Shown one piece after another: positions 1 through 9,869 of a stretch of 19,631 bases of DNA. The position numbers and the translations under genes were made by a program. Position 1 is the stretch's first letter. Each line of letters begins with the position of its first letter. The notes under the pieces were generated by a model. That model ran no database searches. It saw nothing but the letters and a program-made list of their open reading frames with translations, and was not told where the DNA came from. The DNA comes from Actinidia chinensis (taxonomy: Eukaryota > Streptophyta > Magnoliopsida > Ericales > Actinidiaceae): positions 1 through 19,631 of the forward strand of contig VIGQ01001659.1 of assembly GCA_009663005.1 (NCBI GenBank), in the 5' to 3' direction.

Positions 1-256
1 AATTCGGTATTATATTCCGTTCTTATGTTGTACTTTTCTATTTCATATTATGCTGATTTGAATTTGTTTGTATAGACTAGTTGACTTTTGTATTGTGTTA
101 TTTCGCGAGGAACCAATGTTGTGGACTCGATGGATTGTACCATGCTTAAGAGGATACTCGGCCCCCATGAGAACTTTTCTGAAATACATATCTCCACACC
201 TTAAAATATTGTGGTACCGTAAAAATTGCTATAAATTTTATAAATTACTTGGGTCT

Positions 257-307
257 TAATTAACTTGAGATGAAATTACTGGTTCAATTTCCACCTCAAG
301 TTAATTA
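257..307. repeat. Inverted repeat / potential hairpin, unit 1
   Basis: The left arm TAATTAACTTGAG, with a GAAATT continuation, faces a right arm AATTTCCACCTCAAGTTAATTA across a spacer of about ten bases. The two arms can pair over about 22 bases with one or two mismatches and a base missing in the left arm of this copy. The same structure is present once in nearly every unit. Confidence 0.85.
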
Positions 308-568
308 GGGATTATTAGACAATCCTTCTAGTGTATTTGTTATTTCATATTTATGTGCTTTGAAATTTTTGAGTAGTAATATTTAGCGACTCTGTTTTTG
401 ATTTTGTTGTGTTTGCGAGGGTAAATGCTGTTGATTATCTGGTTTTAATCTCAACTCAAGTTTTAATGGTATTATATGTCCATGTTTTATGTTGTACTAT
501 GTCTATTCAAAATATGCTGATTTGAATTTTTTAGTAAGGGACTAGTACTTTTTGATATGTGTTTATTT

Positions 569-1340
569 GCGAGGACCAATGCTGTGGACTCGATGGATTG
601 TACCATGCTAATAGCGATACCTAGGACCCCAGAACTCCAACATACATATCTCCACACCTTTAAATATTGTGGTACCGTAAAATTGCTATAATTTTGTCAA
701 TTAATCTTGGGTCTTAATTAACTTGAGATTTTTAAAAATTTCTCGGGTTTCAATTTAAACCTCAAGTTAATTAGGTATTATTATGCAAACGTTATGTTGT
801 ATTTTTTTTATTTCATATTATGCTGATTTGGAATTTTTGTGTAATAGCGCCTATTTTTGCATTTGTTTTGTTTTGCGAAGGGTTAAATGCTGTTGATATG
901 ATTGGTTTAACTTCAACCTCAAGTGAATCGGTATTATATGTCATGCCTTATGTTGTACTTTTGTAATTCAAATTTTATGTGATTTAAAGTTTGAGTAATG
1001 AGTAGGACTTATGCATTTATTTTATTTTGCGAGAACGAGAACCAATGCTTTGTGGACTCGATGGATGTACCATGCAATAGCGATACCTAGGCCCAAGACC
1101 TAGATGAAATACAACCGCCCACACCTTAAAATATTGTGGCTACGTAAAAATGCCTATAATTTTATTAAATTTATCCTTCGGGTCTTAATTAACTTGAGAT
1201 TGAAATTTCTCGGTGTCAATTTAACCTCAAGTTAATTAGGTATTATTAGACAATCCCTTATATTCTAATTTTGTCTATTTCATATTATACTGATTTGTAT
1301 TTTTGAGTAATATTTAGCGATGTTTTGTTATTTGTTGTTT
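569..1340 (+). repeat. Higher-order pair, left type, copy 1 (units 2-3)
   Basis: Unit 2 carries the 'ACTCC' wording after CCTAGG and the variant TTATGCAAACGTTATGTTGT in place of the usual AGACAATACCTTATATTGT. The following short subunit has TGCATTTG, and unit 3 has the GAGAACC anchor with the AAGACCTAGATGAAAT variant. The same linked set of variants recurs in units 6-7 and 12-13, so the pair behaves as one repeated module of long-short-long subunits. A small GAGAACGAGAACC duplication at the unit 3 anchor is specific to this copy. Confidence 0.75.
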
Positions 1341-2441
1341 GCGAGGGCAAGGGCTGTAAGATTATTCGGGTTTGAACTTCACTCTCCAACTTAATTAGGT
1401 ATTATATGTCCATGTTTTATGTTTGTACTATGTCTATTTCTATTATGCTATTGATGAATTTTTTGTAATGACTAGTGACTTTTTGTATTTGTGTTTATTT
1501 TGCGATGACCAATGCTGTGGACTCGATTGGATGTACCATGCTAATAGCGATACCTAGGACCAAGAACTCCGAAATACATATCTCCACACCTTTAAATATT
1601 GTGGTACGTAAAAATTGCCATAAATTTTGTAAATTTTGCTTGGCGTCTTAATTAACGGGAGATTGAAATTAACCGGGTTCAATTAAAACCTCAAGTTAAT
1701 ATAGGTATTATTAGACAAATCACTTTATTGTATTTTGTCGATTCAGCTTTATACTGATTTTATTGAGTAATTATTTAGCGACTGTTTTGTTATTTGTTTT
1801 GTTTTGCGCGGGCAAATGCTGTTCAGAAGTATCTGGTTGAACTTCAATCTCAACTGAATTCGGTATATTATGTCATGTTTTATGTTGACTATGTCTATTT
1901 CATATTATGCTATTTGAATTTTTTTTGTAATGACTAGTGACGTGTATTTGTGTTATTTGCGAAGACCAATGTGTGGAATCGATTGGATGTACCCATTGCT
2001 AATAGCGGATTACCTAGGCCCCCCAGAACTTTTCTGAAATAATATCTCCACACCTTAAAAGATTGTGGTGTAAACGGTGAAAGTAAGTAAAAATTGCTAT
2101 AAATTTTATAAATTTATCTTGGGTCTTAATTAACTGAGATTGAAATTCCCCGGGTTCAATTTCCACCTCAAGTTAATTAGGTATTATTAGACAATACCTA
2201 TATTGTATGTCGTTTTGTCTATTTCATTATGCTGATTGATTTGAGATGAATATTTAGCGATGTTTTGTTATTTGTTTTGTTTTTCGAGGGGAAATGTTGT
2301 TGATTATCTGGTTATCTTCAACCTCAAGTTAATTCGGTATTATATGTCCCCATGTTTTATGTTGTACTATGTCTATTTCCATATTATGATGATTTGACTT
2401 TTTTTGAATGACTAGTGACCTTTTTATATTTGTGTTATATT

Positions 2442-3196
2442 GCGAGGACCAATGCTTGGACTCATTGGAGTTTGTACATGATGATACGATACCTAGGACC
2501 AAGAACTCCGAAATACATATCTCCACCTTTAAATATTGTGCGTACGTAAAATTGACTATAAATTTGTAATTATCTTGGTCTTAATTAAATTGAGATTAAA
2601 ATTTCCTCGGGTTTAATTTCAAACTCAAGTAATAGGTATTATTATGCATACGTTATGTTGTATTTTTATTCATATTATACTGATTGAATTTTTGTTGTTG
2701 GTAATAGCGACTATTTTGCATTTGTTTGTGTTGCGAGGGTAAATACTGTTGATTATCTGGTTTAACTTCAACTAAGTTAATTCGGGTATATATGTCATGC
2801 CTTATGTTTGTACTTGTATATTTCCAAATTGCTGATTTGAATGATTTGAGTAATGAGTAGTGACTTTTTGCATTATTTTATTTTGCGAGAACCAATTGCT
2901 GTGGATCGATTTGGATGTACCATGCTAATAGCGATACCAGGACCAAGACCTATGAAATCCATACCCACACCTTTAAAGTGGGTTTGGTACGTAAAAAACG
3001 GCTAGAAATTTTGAAATTTATCTTGGGTTGTAATTAACTTGAGATTTAAATTTTCCGGGTTCCAATTTCAACCTCAAGTTAATTAGGTATATTAGGACAA
3101 TACCTTATATTGTATTTTTTCTATTTCATTTAGTATACTGATTTGAATTTTTGGAGTAATATTTAGAGAAGTGTTTTTGTATTTGTTTTGTTTTTG
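2442..3196 (+). repeat. Higher-order pair, left type, copy 2 (units 6-7)
   Basis: Unit 6 has GACCAAGAACTCCGAAATAC and ATTATGCATACGTTATGTTG. Unit 7 is preceded by AGTAATGAGTAGTGAC and TGCATTATTTTATTTTGCGA, has the GAGAACC anchor, and reads AAGACCTATGAAATC after the CCTAGG position. These are the same linked variants as in copies 1 and 3 of the pair, four units after copy 1. Confidence 0.8.
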
Positions 3197-5304
3197 GCGA
3201 GGGCAAATGCTGTAGATTTCTGGTTTTAACTTCAATCTCACTTTAATCGGTATTATATGTCCTTGTCTTTGTGTACTTTGTCTATTTCATATTATGGCTG
3301 ATTTGAATTTTTTTGTATTCTCACTATTGATTTTTTGTATTTGTGTTTATTTTTGCGAGGAGCAATGCTGTGACTCTATTTTGATGTACTCATTCTCATA
3401 GCAATTCCCTAGGCCCAAGACTTTTCCTTAAATACAATCTCCACACCTTAAAATAGTTTTTTCGTACAAACTTGCTATAAATTTTTGTAAATTTTATCTG
3501 GGTCCTTAATTAACTTGAGATTGAAATTTCCTCCCGGGTTCAATTTTTCCACCTCAAGTTAATTGGTTATTATTAACAATACCTATAATTGTATTTGGTC
3601 CCTATTTCATATTATCTGATTTGAATTTTTTGAGGTAATATTTGCGACTGTTTTGTATTTTTGTTTTTTGTTTTGGCGGGGCAAATGCTGTAGATTACCT
3701 GGTTTAACTTCAAAACTTCAACCTCAACTTATTCGGTAATTATAGTCCTTGGTCTTATGTTTGTACTTTTTCTATTCATATTATCCCCATGATTTGAATG
3801 TTTTGAGTCATGAGTTAGTGACTTTTTTTGTGTTTTTGCCATTTATTTATTTTGCGAGACCAATATGCTGTGGACTCGATGGATTACCATGCTATAGCGA
3901 TACCTAGGCCCCAGAACTAGCAAATACATACCGCCACAGACACACTTTACCTTTGTGGTAACGTAAAAATTGTATAAATTTTTTTATAATTTATCTTGGG
4001 TCTTAATTAACCTTGGAGATTAAATTTTTCCGGGTTGGTTCCACTTTCAAACCAACCTCACAAGTTAATTAGGTATATTACCAATAACCTTATATTGTAA
4101 TTTTGTCTATTTCATCTGTAATACGATTTGAAATTTTTGAGTAATATATTTAGCGATTGTTTTTTATTTGTTTTGTTTTTTTGCGAGGGCATGCTGTAGA
4201 TTATCTGGGGGGGGTTTTTTTAACTTCAATCTCCACTTAATTTGGTATTAATGCCCTTGTCCTTATGTTGTACTTTTTGTCATTTCATATTATGCTGATT
4301 TGAATTTTTTTTGTACTGACTAGTGACTTTTTTGTATTTGTGTTATTTTGGCGAGGACCAATGCTGTGGACCTCGATTGGGATGTCCATGCTAATAGCAT
4401 ACCTAGGCCCAAGAACTTTTCTGAAATACATATCCATCCCCACACCTAAAATATTGTGGTACTGTCAAAATTGCTATCAATTTTGTAAATTCTTCTTGGG
4501 TCTTAATTAACTTTAGATTGAAATTCCTCCCGGGTTCAATTTCCACCTCAAGAGTTAATAATTAGGTATATTTAGACAATCCCTTATATTGTATTTTTGT
4601 CTATTTCATATTCTACTGATTTGAATTTTTGAGTAATATTTATGCGACTGTTTTGGTATTTGTTTTGTTTTCGAGTGCAATTGGCTGTGATTACCTACCT
4701 GGTTTAACTTCAACCTCAACTTAATTCGTATTATATTTCTTTGTCTTAATGTTTGTACTTTTTCTATTTCATATTATGCTTATTTGAATTTTTTTTGTAT
4801 GACTACGTGACTTTTTTGTATTTGTGTTATTTTTTTGCGAGGCCCAATGTTTTGGACTCGATTGGATGTACATGCTAATAAGCGTACCTATTTCCCCAGA
4901 ACTTTTCTGAATACATATCTCCACTCCACAACCTTAAAATTTGTGGTACGTAAAATTAATATAAATTTTTATAAATTTATCTTGGGTCTTAATTAACTGA
5001 GAATTGAAATTCCACCGGGTTCATTTCCACCTCAAGTTAATTAGGTATTATTAGACAATACCTTATATTGTCTTTTGTCTATTTCATATTGTGTCTGATT
5101 TGAATTTTGGTAATATTTATCGACTGTTTTGGTATTTGTTTTTGGTTTTGCGAGGTAAATGCGTTGATTAGTCTGGTTTATCTTAACCTCAAGTTATTCG
5201 GTAATTATCTGTTTCCATGTTTTATGTTTTACTAGTCGATTTCAAATATGCTGATTTGAATTTTTTTGTAATGACTCGTGACTTTTTGTATTTGTGTTAT
5301 TTTG

Positions 5305-6187
5305 GCGGAGGAACCAATGCTGTGGCTCGCTTGGATGTACCATGCTAATAGCTATAACCCCTAGGACCAAGAACGTCTCCGAAATACATATCTCCACATC
5401 TTTAAATATTGTTGTCCGTCAAATTGCATAATTTTTGTAAATTTATCTGGGGGTCTTAATTAACTTGAGATTAAAATTTCTCGGTTCAATTTAAACCTCA
5501 GTTAATTAAGGTATTATGATGCAATACGTTATGTTGTATTTTTTTTTATTTCATATTATGCTGATTTGAATTTTTGTGCAATATTTAGCAACTATTTTTG
5601 CATTTGTTTTGCGAGGGTAAATGCTGTTGATTATCTGGTTTAACTTCAACCTCAAGTTAATTCGGTATTATATGTCATTGCCTTATGTTGTACTTTGTAT
5701 ATTTCAAATTATGCTGATTTGAATGTTTGAGTAATGAGTAGTGACTTTTTGCATTTATTTTATTTTGCGAGAACCAATGCTGTGGACTCGATTGGATGTA
5801 CCATGCTAATAGCGATACCTAGGCCCAAGACCTATGAAATCATACCAGCCACATCCTTAGATATTGTGGATAACTTAAAAATTTGCTATACCTTTAATAA
5901 ATGTATCTTGGTCGCGACATAATACTTATTACATACCCCTGTATCGAGCTGGGTGGGGGGGGGGGGGGGGAAACAATTTCCGTGTGTGTGGTTCACGTAT
6001 TTCACCTCAAGTTATTAGCGTATTAGAACTGGTATACAAACAAGACATTGCCCAGGGCATGTATATTGTACTTTTGTCTATTGAAGGGGAGGAATCTGGC
6101 GAATCATATGCTGTGCCTCCTTCCTCTGTCTCCCGCTACTTTAATTTTGAGTAATATTTAGCGACTGTTTTGTATTTGTTTTTGTTT
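5305..6187 (+). repeat. Higher-order pair, left type, copy 3 (units 12-13), interrupted
   Basis: Unit 12 carries the CTCCGAAATAC wording and GATGCAATACGTTATGTTGT. Unit 13 is preceded by AGTAATGAGTAGTGAC, has the GAGAACC anchor and reads AAGACCTATGAAATC. This matches copies 1 and 2. The later part of unit 13 departs from the repeat between about 5914 and 6143, which makes this pair about 100 bp longer than its relatives. Confidence 0.75.
5914..6143. other. Divergent segment inside unit 13, with a 16-G run
   Basis: After ATCTTGGTC the expected hairpin sequence is replaced by unrelated bases that include TACATACCCCTGTATCGAGC, a run of 16 G at 5955-5970 and a GTGTGTGTGG tract. Repeat wording reappears briefly (TTCACCTCAAGTTATTAG, then ATGTATATTGTACTTTTGTC) with extra bases between. 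It is then lost again from about 6083 (GAAGGGGAGGAATCTGGCG) to 6143, after which TTTTGAGTAATATTTAGCGA resumes the normal unit. The segment is richer in G and C than the rest of the window. It adds about 100 bp to this unit. The on-off return of repeat words favours a low-quality stretch of a raw read, but a real insertion or damaged unit is possible. Confidence 0.7.
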
Positions 6188-6494
6188 GCGATGGCAAATG
6201 CTGTATATTATCTGGTTTAACTTCAATCTCATTTAATCTGTATATATTCTCCTTGTCTTATTTTGTAACTTTGTCTATTTCATATTAAATGCGATTTGAA
6301 TTTTTGTAATACTAGTGACTTTGTATTTTTTTGTGTTATTTTGCGAGGACCAATGCCTTTGGACTCGCTTGATGTACCACTGCTAATAGCAATATCTAGG
6401 CCCAAGAACTTTTCTGAAATACATATCTCCACACCTTAAAATATTGTGGTAACGTAAAAGTTGCTATAAAATTTTTAACTTTTATCTTGGGTCT

Positions 6495-6549
6495 TAATTA
6501 ACTTGAGATTGAAATTCCCCGGGTTCAATTTCCAACCTCAAGTTAATTA
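6495..6549. repeat. Inverted repeat / potential hairpin, well preserved copy
   Basis: The left arm TAATTAACTTGAGATTGAAA (continuing TT) and a right arm of AATTTCCAACCTCAAGTTAATTA enclose a CCCCGGG-containing spacer. RC of the right arm reads TAATTAACTTGAGGTTGGAA followed by ATT, so the arms pair almost throughout, apart from one extra base and one A/G difference. Recurrence of this hairpin in almost every unit, despite the noisy sequence, makes it a defining element of the satellite rather than a chance palindrome. Whether it forms a cruciform in the cell, or only records an ancient inverted duplication, is unknown. Confidence 0.9.
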
Positions 6550-8909
6550 GGTATTATTAGACATACTTATCTTTGTATTTTTGTCTATTTTTCATATTAT
6601 CTGATTTGAATTTTTTGAGTAATATTTAGCTAACTGTTTTGTCTTTGTGTTTTGTTTTGCGAGGGCACATGCTGTAGATTATCTGGTTTACTTCAACTCA
6701 AGTTAATCGGTATTATATGTCATTGCCTTAGTGTACTTTGTATATTTCAATTAATGCTGATTTGAATTTTTTAGTAATGACTAGTTACTTTTTTTGTAGT
6801 GGTGTTTGTTTTTTTATTTTTTTTTTTGCGAGGACCAATGCGTGGACCGATTGGATGTACCAATGCTAATAGCGATACCTAGGACCAAGAACTTCCGAAT
6901 ACCTATCTCCACAACCTTTAAATATTGTGGTACGTAAAAATGCTATAATAAATTTTTGTAAAATTATCTTGGGTCGTATTAACTTGAGATTAAAATTCTC
7001 GGGTTCATTTCAAACCTGCAAGTTAATTATGTATTATTAGACAATACCTTATTGTATTTTGTCTATTTTCAATTAATAATTATGATTTTTGAATTTTTGA
7101 GTAATATTTAGGCGACAATTTTGTATTTGTTTTATTTGCGAGGGTAAATGCGGTGGATTATCTGGTTTAACTTCAACCTCAACTTAATTCGGTATTATAG
7201 GTCCTATCTTAATGTTGTACTATGTCTTTTTCAAATTATGCTGATTGGATTTTTTCGTATGCTAGGACTTTTTGTATTTGTGTTATTTTCGAGGACCACT
7301 TTGTGACTCGATTGATGTACCATGCTATAGCGATATACCTATGTCCCCAGAACTTTTCTGAAATACCTAGCTCCACACCTTAAAATATTTTGGTACTAAA
7401 AATTAATATAATTTTATAAATTTTATCTTGGGTCCTTAATTAACTTGATTTGAAATTCACCTCACCGTGTTCATTTCCACCTCAAGTAATTAGGTATTAT
7501 TAGACAATACCTTATCTGGTATTTGTCTAGTTCCTATTATGCTGATTTGAATTGAATTTTTGAGTAATATTTAGTCGACTGTTTTGTATTTGTTTTGTTG
7601 CGAGGGTAAATGCTGTTGATTATCTGGTTTTATCTTAACCTCGAGTTATTTCGGTATTATATTCCCATGTTTTAGGTTGTACTATTCTATTTCAAATTAT
7701 GCTTATTTGAATATTTTTTCTAATGACTAGTGTACTTTTTGTATTGTGTTATTTTGCTGAGACCAATGCTGTCGACTCGATTGGATGTACCAGCATGCTA
7801 ATAGCGATACCGTAGGCCATAGAACTTTCGAATACTATCTCCACACCTTAAAATATTGTGGTACGTAAAAATGCTATAAAATTTTTATAAATTTATCTTG
7901 GGTCTTAATTAACTTGAGATTGAAATTCTCGGTTCATTTTCAACCTCAAGTTCTTAGGTAATTATTAGACAATCCCTTATAATTGTATTTTTCTAGTTCA
8001 TATATACTGATTTGAATTTTTTGAGTAATTTTAGCGCTGTTTTTTGTATTGGTTTTTTGTTTTGCGAGGGCAAATGCTATAGATCATCTGGTTTAAAACT
8101 AAAAAAAACTTCATCAACCTCAACTTTAATCGGTATTATATGTCCTTGTCTTATTATGTTGTACTTTGTCTACTTGATATTATGCTGATTTGAATTTATT
8201 TGTAGACTAGTGCTTTTTTGTATTGTGTTATTTTGCGAGGACTCAAATTCTGTGGGATTCGATTGGATGTACCTGCTAATAGCGATACCTAGGCCATAGA
8301 ACTTTTCCTGAAATACTATCTCCACACTAAATATTGTGGTACGTAAAATTGCTATAGAATTTTATCAATTATCTTGGTCTTAATTACTTGAGATTGAATC
8401 CCGGGTTCAATTTCCACCTCAAGTTAATTAGTATTATTAGACAATACCTTATATTGTAATTTTGTTTATTTCATATTAAGGCTGATTTGAATTTTTGAGT
8501 ATATTTCCGACTGTTTTTGTATTTGTTTTGTTTTGCGAGGTAAATGCTGTGAGATTATCTGGTTTAACTAACTTCAACCTCACTTATTCGGTATTTATGT
8601 CGCATATCTTGTTTGTACCTATTCTATTTCAAATTCTGCTGATTTGGATTTTCGTAATGACTATTGACCTTTTTGTATTTCTGTTATTTCGAGGACCAAT
8701 GCTGTGGACTCGATTGGAGTACCATGCTAATAGCGATACCTAGGACCAAGACCTCCGAAATACATATTCCATCTCCAAGCACCTTTAATATTGTGGTACG
8801 TAAATGCTTAAATTTTGTAAATTTAATCTTGGGTCTAATTAACTTGAGATGAAATTCCCCGGATTCAATTTCCACCTCAATTAATTAGTTATTTTAGACA
8901 ATACCTAAT

Positions 8910-8924
8910 CCAAAACAAAACAAA
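8910..8924 (-). repeat. Inverted fragment of the T-rich box in unit 19
   Basis: Between the ATACCTA and TTGTAT words of the unit, where most copies have only a few bases, there is CCAAAACAAAACAAA. This is the exact reverse complement of TTTGTTTTGTTTTGG, a form of the T-rich box that precedes the GCGAGG anchor of the short subunit. It may be a template-switch trace or a read artefact. Confidence 0.55.
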
Positions 8925-9174
8925 TTGTATTTAAATCTATTTCATATTATACTGATTTAAATTCTTTTGAGTAAATTTTTGCGACTGTTTTTGTATTGTT
9001 TTTGTTTGCTGAGGTAAATGCTGTTGAATATCTGGTTTATTCCAACCCCTCAAGTTAATTCGGTATTAATATGTCATGTTTTATGTTGTACTATGTCTAT
9101 TGTCAAATTATTGCTGATTTGAATTTTTTTATTAATGACTAGTGACTTTTGTATTTGTGTTATTTTTTGCTTTG

Positions 9175-9475
9175 GCGAGGACCAATGGCTGTGGACTCGA
9201 TTGGTTTACCTGCTACTAGCGATACCTAGGAACAGAACTCCGAAATACTATCTCCACACCTTAAAATATTGTGGTACGTAAATGCTATAAATTTTGTAAA
9301 TTTTACTTGGGCTTGGGTCTTAATTAACTTGAGTTAAAATTTCTCGGTTCACTTTCAACCATCAAGTTAATTATGTATTTTAGACAATACCTTTATTTGT
9401 ATTTTGTCTATTCATATTATATTGATTTGAATTTTTGAGTAATATTTAGCGCAATTTGGTATTTGTTGTTTATTT
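9175..9475 (+). repeat. Long subunit of the satellite unit (representative copy)
   Basis: This is a representative of the roughly 300-310 bp long subunit. It begins GCGAGGACCAATGGCTGTGGA and ends with AATATTTAGCG followed by a T-rich box before the next anchor. Its outer parts are homologous to the short subunit. Between the CTGTGGA and GGTTC-like blocks it carries about 150 bp that the short subunit lacks. That extra part holds the CCTAGG hexamer, the CCACACC...TTGTGGTACGTAA block and the left arm of the hairpin. In this copy the wording after CCTAGG is AACAGAACTCCGAAATAC, which places it in the 'ACTCCG' variant class also seen in units 2, 4, 6, 12, 15 and 19. Confidence 0.9.
9196..9345 (+). 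repeat. Extra block of about 150 bp that distinguishes long from short subunits
   Basis: When the long subunit is laid against the short one, both share GCGAGG..CAATGCTGTGGA-like and GGTT..A-TTCAACCTCAA-like blocks. In the long subunit these blocks are about 150 bp farther apart. The extra stretch starts at CTCGATTGG and ends just before the GGTTC that precedes the CCTCAAG block. Its last part, TTAATTAACTTGAG and following bases, is an inverted copy of the CTCAAGTTAATTA block that comes right after it. The rest shows no clear likeness to the basic monomer by eye. It could be an insertion, a rearranged inverted piece or a very diverged third monomer; I cannot decide between these. Confidence 0.7.
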
Positions 9476-9636
9476 GCGAAGGGCAAATTCTGTAGATTAT
9501 CTGGTTTAACTTCAACCTCAACGTTAATTCGGTATTATATGTCATTGCCTTAATGTTGTACTTTGTATATTTCAAATTATGCTGATTTGGATTTTTTTCG
9601 TAATGACTAGTGACTTTTTTGTATTTGTGTTATTTT
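9476..9636 (+). repeat. Short subunit of the satellite unit (representative copy)
   Basis: This is a representative of the roughly 155-160 bp short subunit that occurs once per 474-bp unit. It opens with a GCGAGG-type anchor and GGCAAATTCTGTAG, then TTATCTGGTTTAACTTCAAC, a CTCAA-TTAATTCGGTATTAT block and a TGTACTTTG block. It closes with ATTATGCTGATTTG, AATGACTAGTGAC and a T-rich box (TTTTGTATTTGTGTTATTTT) that runs into the next anchor. Its order and wording match the outer parts of the neighbouring long subunit, so the two appear to descend from one basic monomer. The ACTAGT hexamer is a mark of this subunit and is present in most copies. Coordinates are set at the anchor and are arbitrary by rotation. 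Confidence 0.9.
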
Positions 9637-9744
9637 GCGAGGACCATGCTGTTGGACTCGATTGGATGTAGCCATGCTAATACGATCCCTAGGCCCAGAA
9701 CTTTTCTGAAATACATATGTCCCCACCTTAAAATATGTGGTACG

Positions 9745-9766
9745 AAAAAAAAAAAAAAAAAAAAAA
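9745..9766. repeat. Run of 22 A inside unit 21
   Basis: The usual TACGTAAAAATTGCTATAAA of the unit is here TACG followed by 22 A, then GCTAAAATTGCTATAAA. Other units have about four or five A at this point. It is most simply a sequencing or amplification slip on a homopolymer; no gene or poly(A) signal context is visible. Confidence 0.9.
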
Positions 9767-9805
9767 GCTAAAATTGCTATAAATTTTATAAATTTATCTT
9801 GGGTC

Positions 9806-9869
9806 TAATTAACTTGAGATTGAAATTTTCTCTTCTTTCTCGGGTTCACTTTCAACCTCAAGTTAATTA
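9806..9869. repeat. Hairpin copy with expanded pyrimidine loop, unit 21
   Basis: The arms are as in other units, but the spacer is lengthened by a pyrimidine stretch (TTTTCTCTTCTTTCTCGGG). A similar lengthened spacer occurs at 17316-17385 in unit 37, which is the corresponding member of a later higher-order block. Two similar expansions in matching units argue that the extra bases are real and not read noise. Confidence 0.75.

Larger units (their letters stand above)
1..7755 (+). repeat. Left array domain, rich in 'ACTCCG' and 'GACCTATG' variants
   Basis: Classing units by the wording after CCTAGG gives a left part (units 1 to 16) dominated by three forms. These are AGAACTTTTCTG with CCCC or CCAA before it, AAGAACTCCGAAATAC (units 2, 4, 6, 12, 15), and AAGACCTATGAAAT-like (units 3, 7, 13, and a weaker match in 9). 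The GCCATAGAAC and AGAAATTTTCTG forms that dominate later are absent here. Units 11 and 16 also share AATTAATATAA where others read TTGCTATAAA. The boundary is gradual, since units 19, 20 and 24 still carry left-type wording. Confidence 0.65.

Noticed and set aside
257..307. Hairpins as bacterial rho-independent terminators
   Set aside because: The arms are AT-rich, no gene lies upstream, the right arm is not followed by a U run, and the structure recurs every 474 bp as part of the satellite.
2329..2526. Minus-strand open frames (also 8684-8875, 18541-18780, 18746-18955)
   Set aside because: They are reverse-strand readings of the same satellite, short and not kept between copies.
5955..5970. 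The 16-G run as a G-quadruplex or regulatory element
   Set aside because: It lies in the one stretch of the window that loses the repeat and looks like poor base calling, so it is not safe as a biological element.
6521..6535. GGTTCAATTTCC resembles the B box of RNA polymerase III promoters, suggesting a tRNA-derived element
   Set aside because: The spacing is one base too long for the B-box consensus, no A box or tRNA fold is visible upstream, and the word is accounted for as part of the hairpin.
8495..8852. Short + strand frames whose products contain MLIAIPR-like words, also seen near 5734-5922 and 15207-15491
   Set aside because: The shared peptide is only the translation of the repeated ATGCTAATAGCGATACCTAG block in one frame. 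The frames stop at different places in each unit, and no start context or conserved length is seen.
9196..9475. Possible CENP-B box
   Set aside because: I looked for TTCG....A..CGGG on both strands around the CCCGGG and TTTCGTAAT words. Only half of the required positions match.
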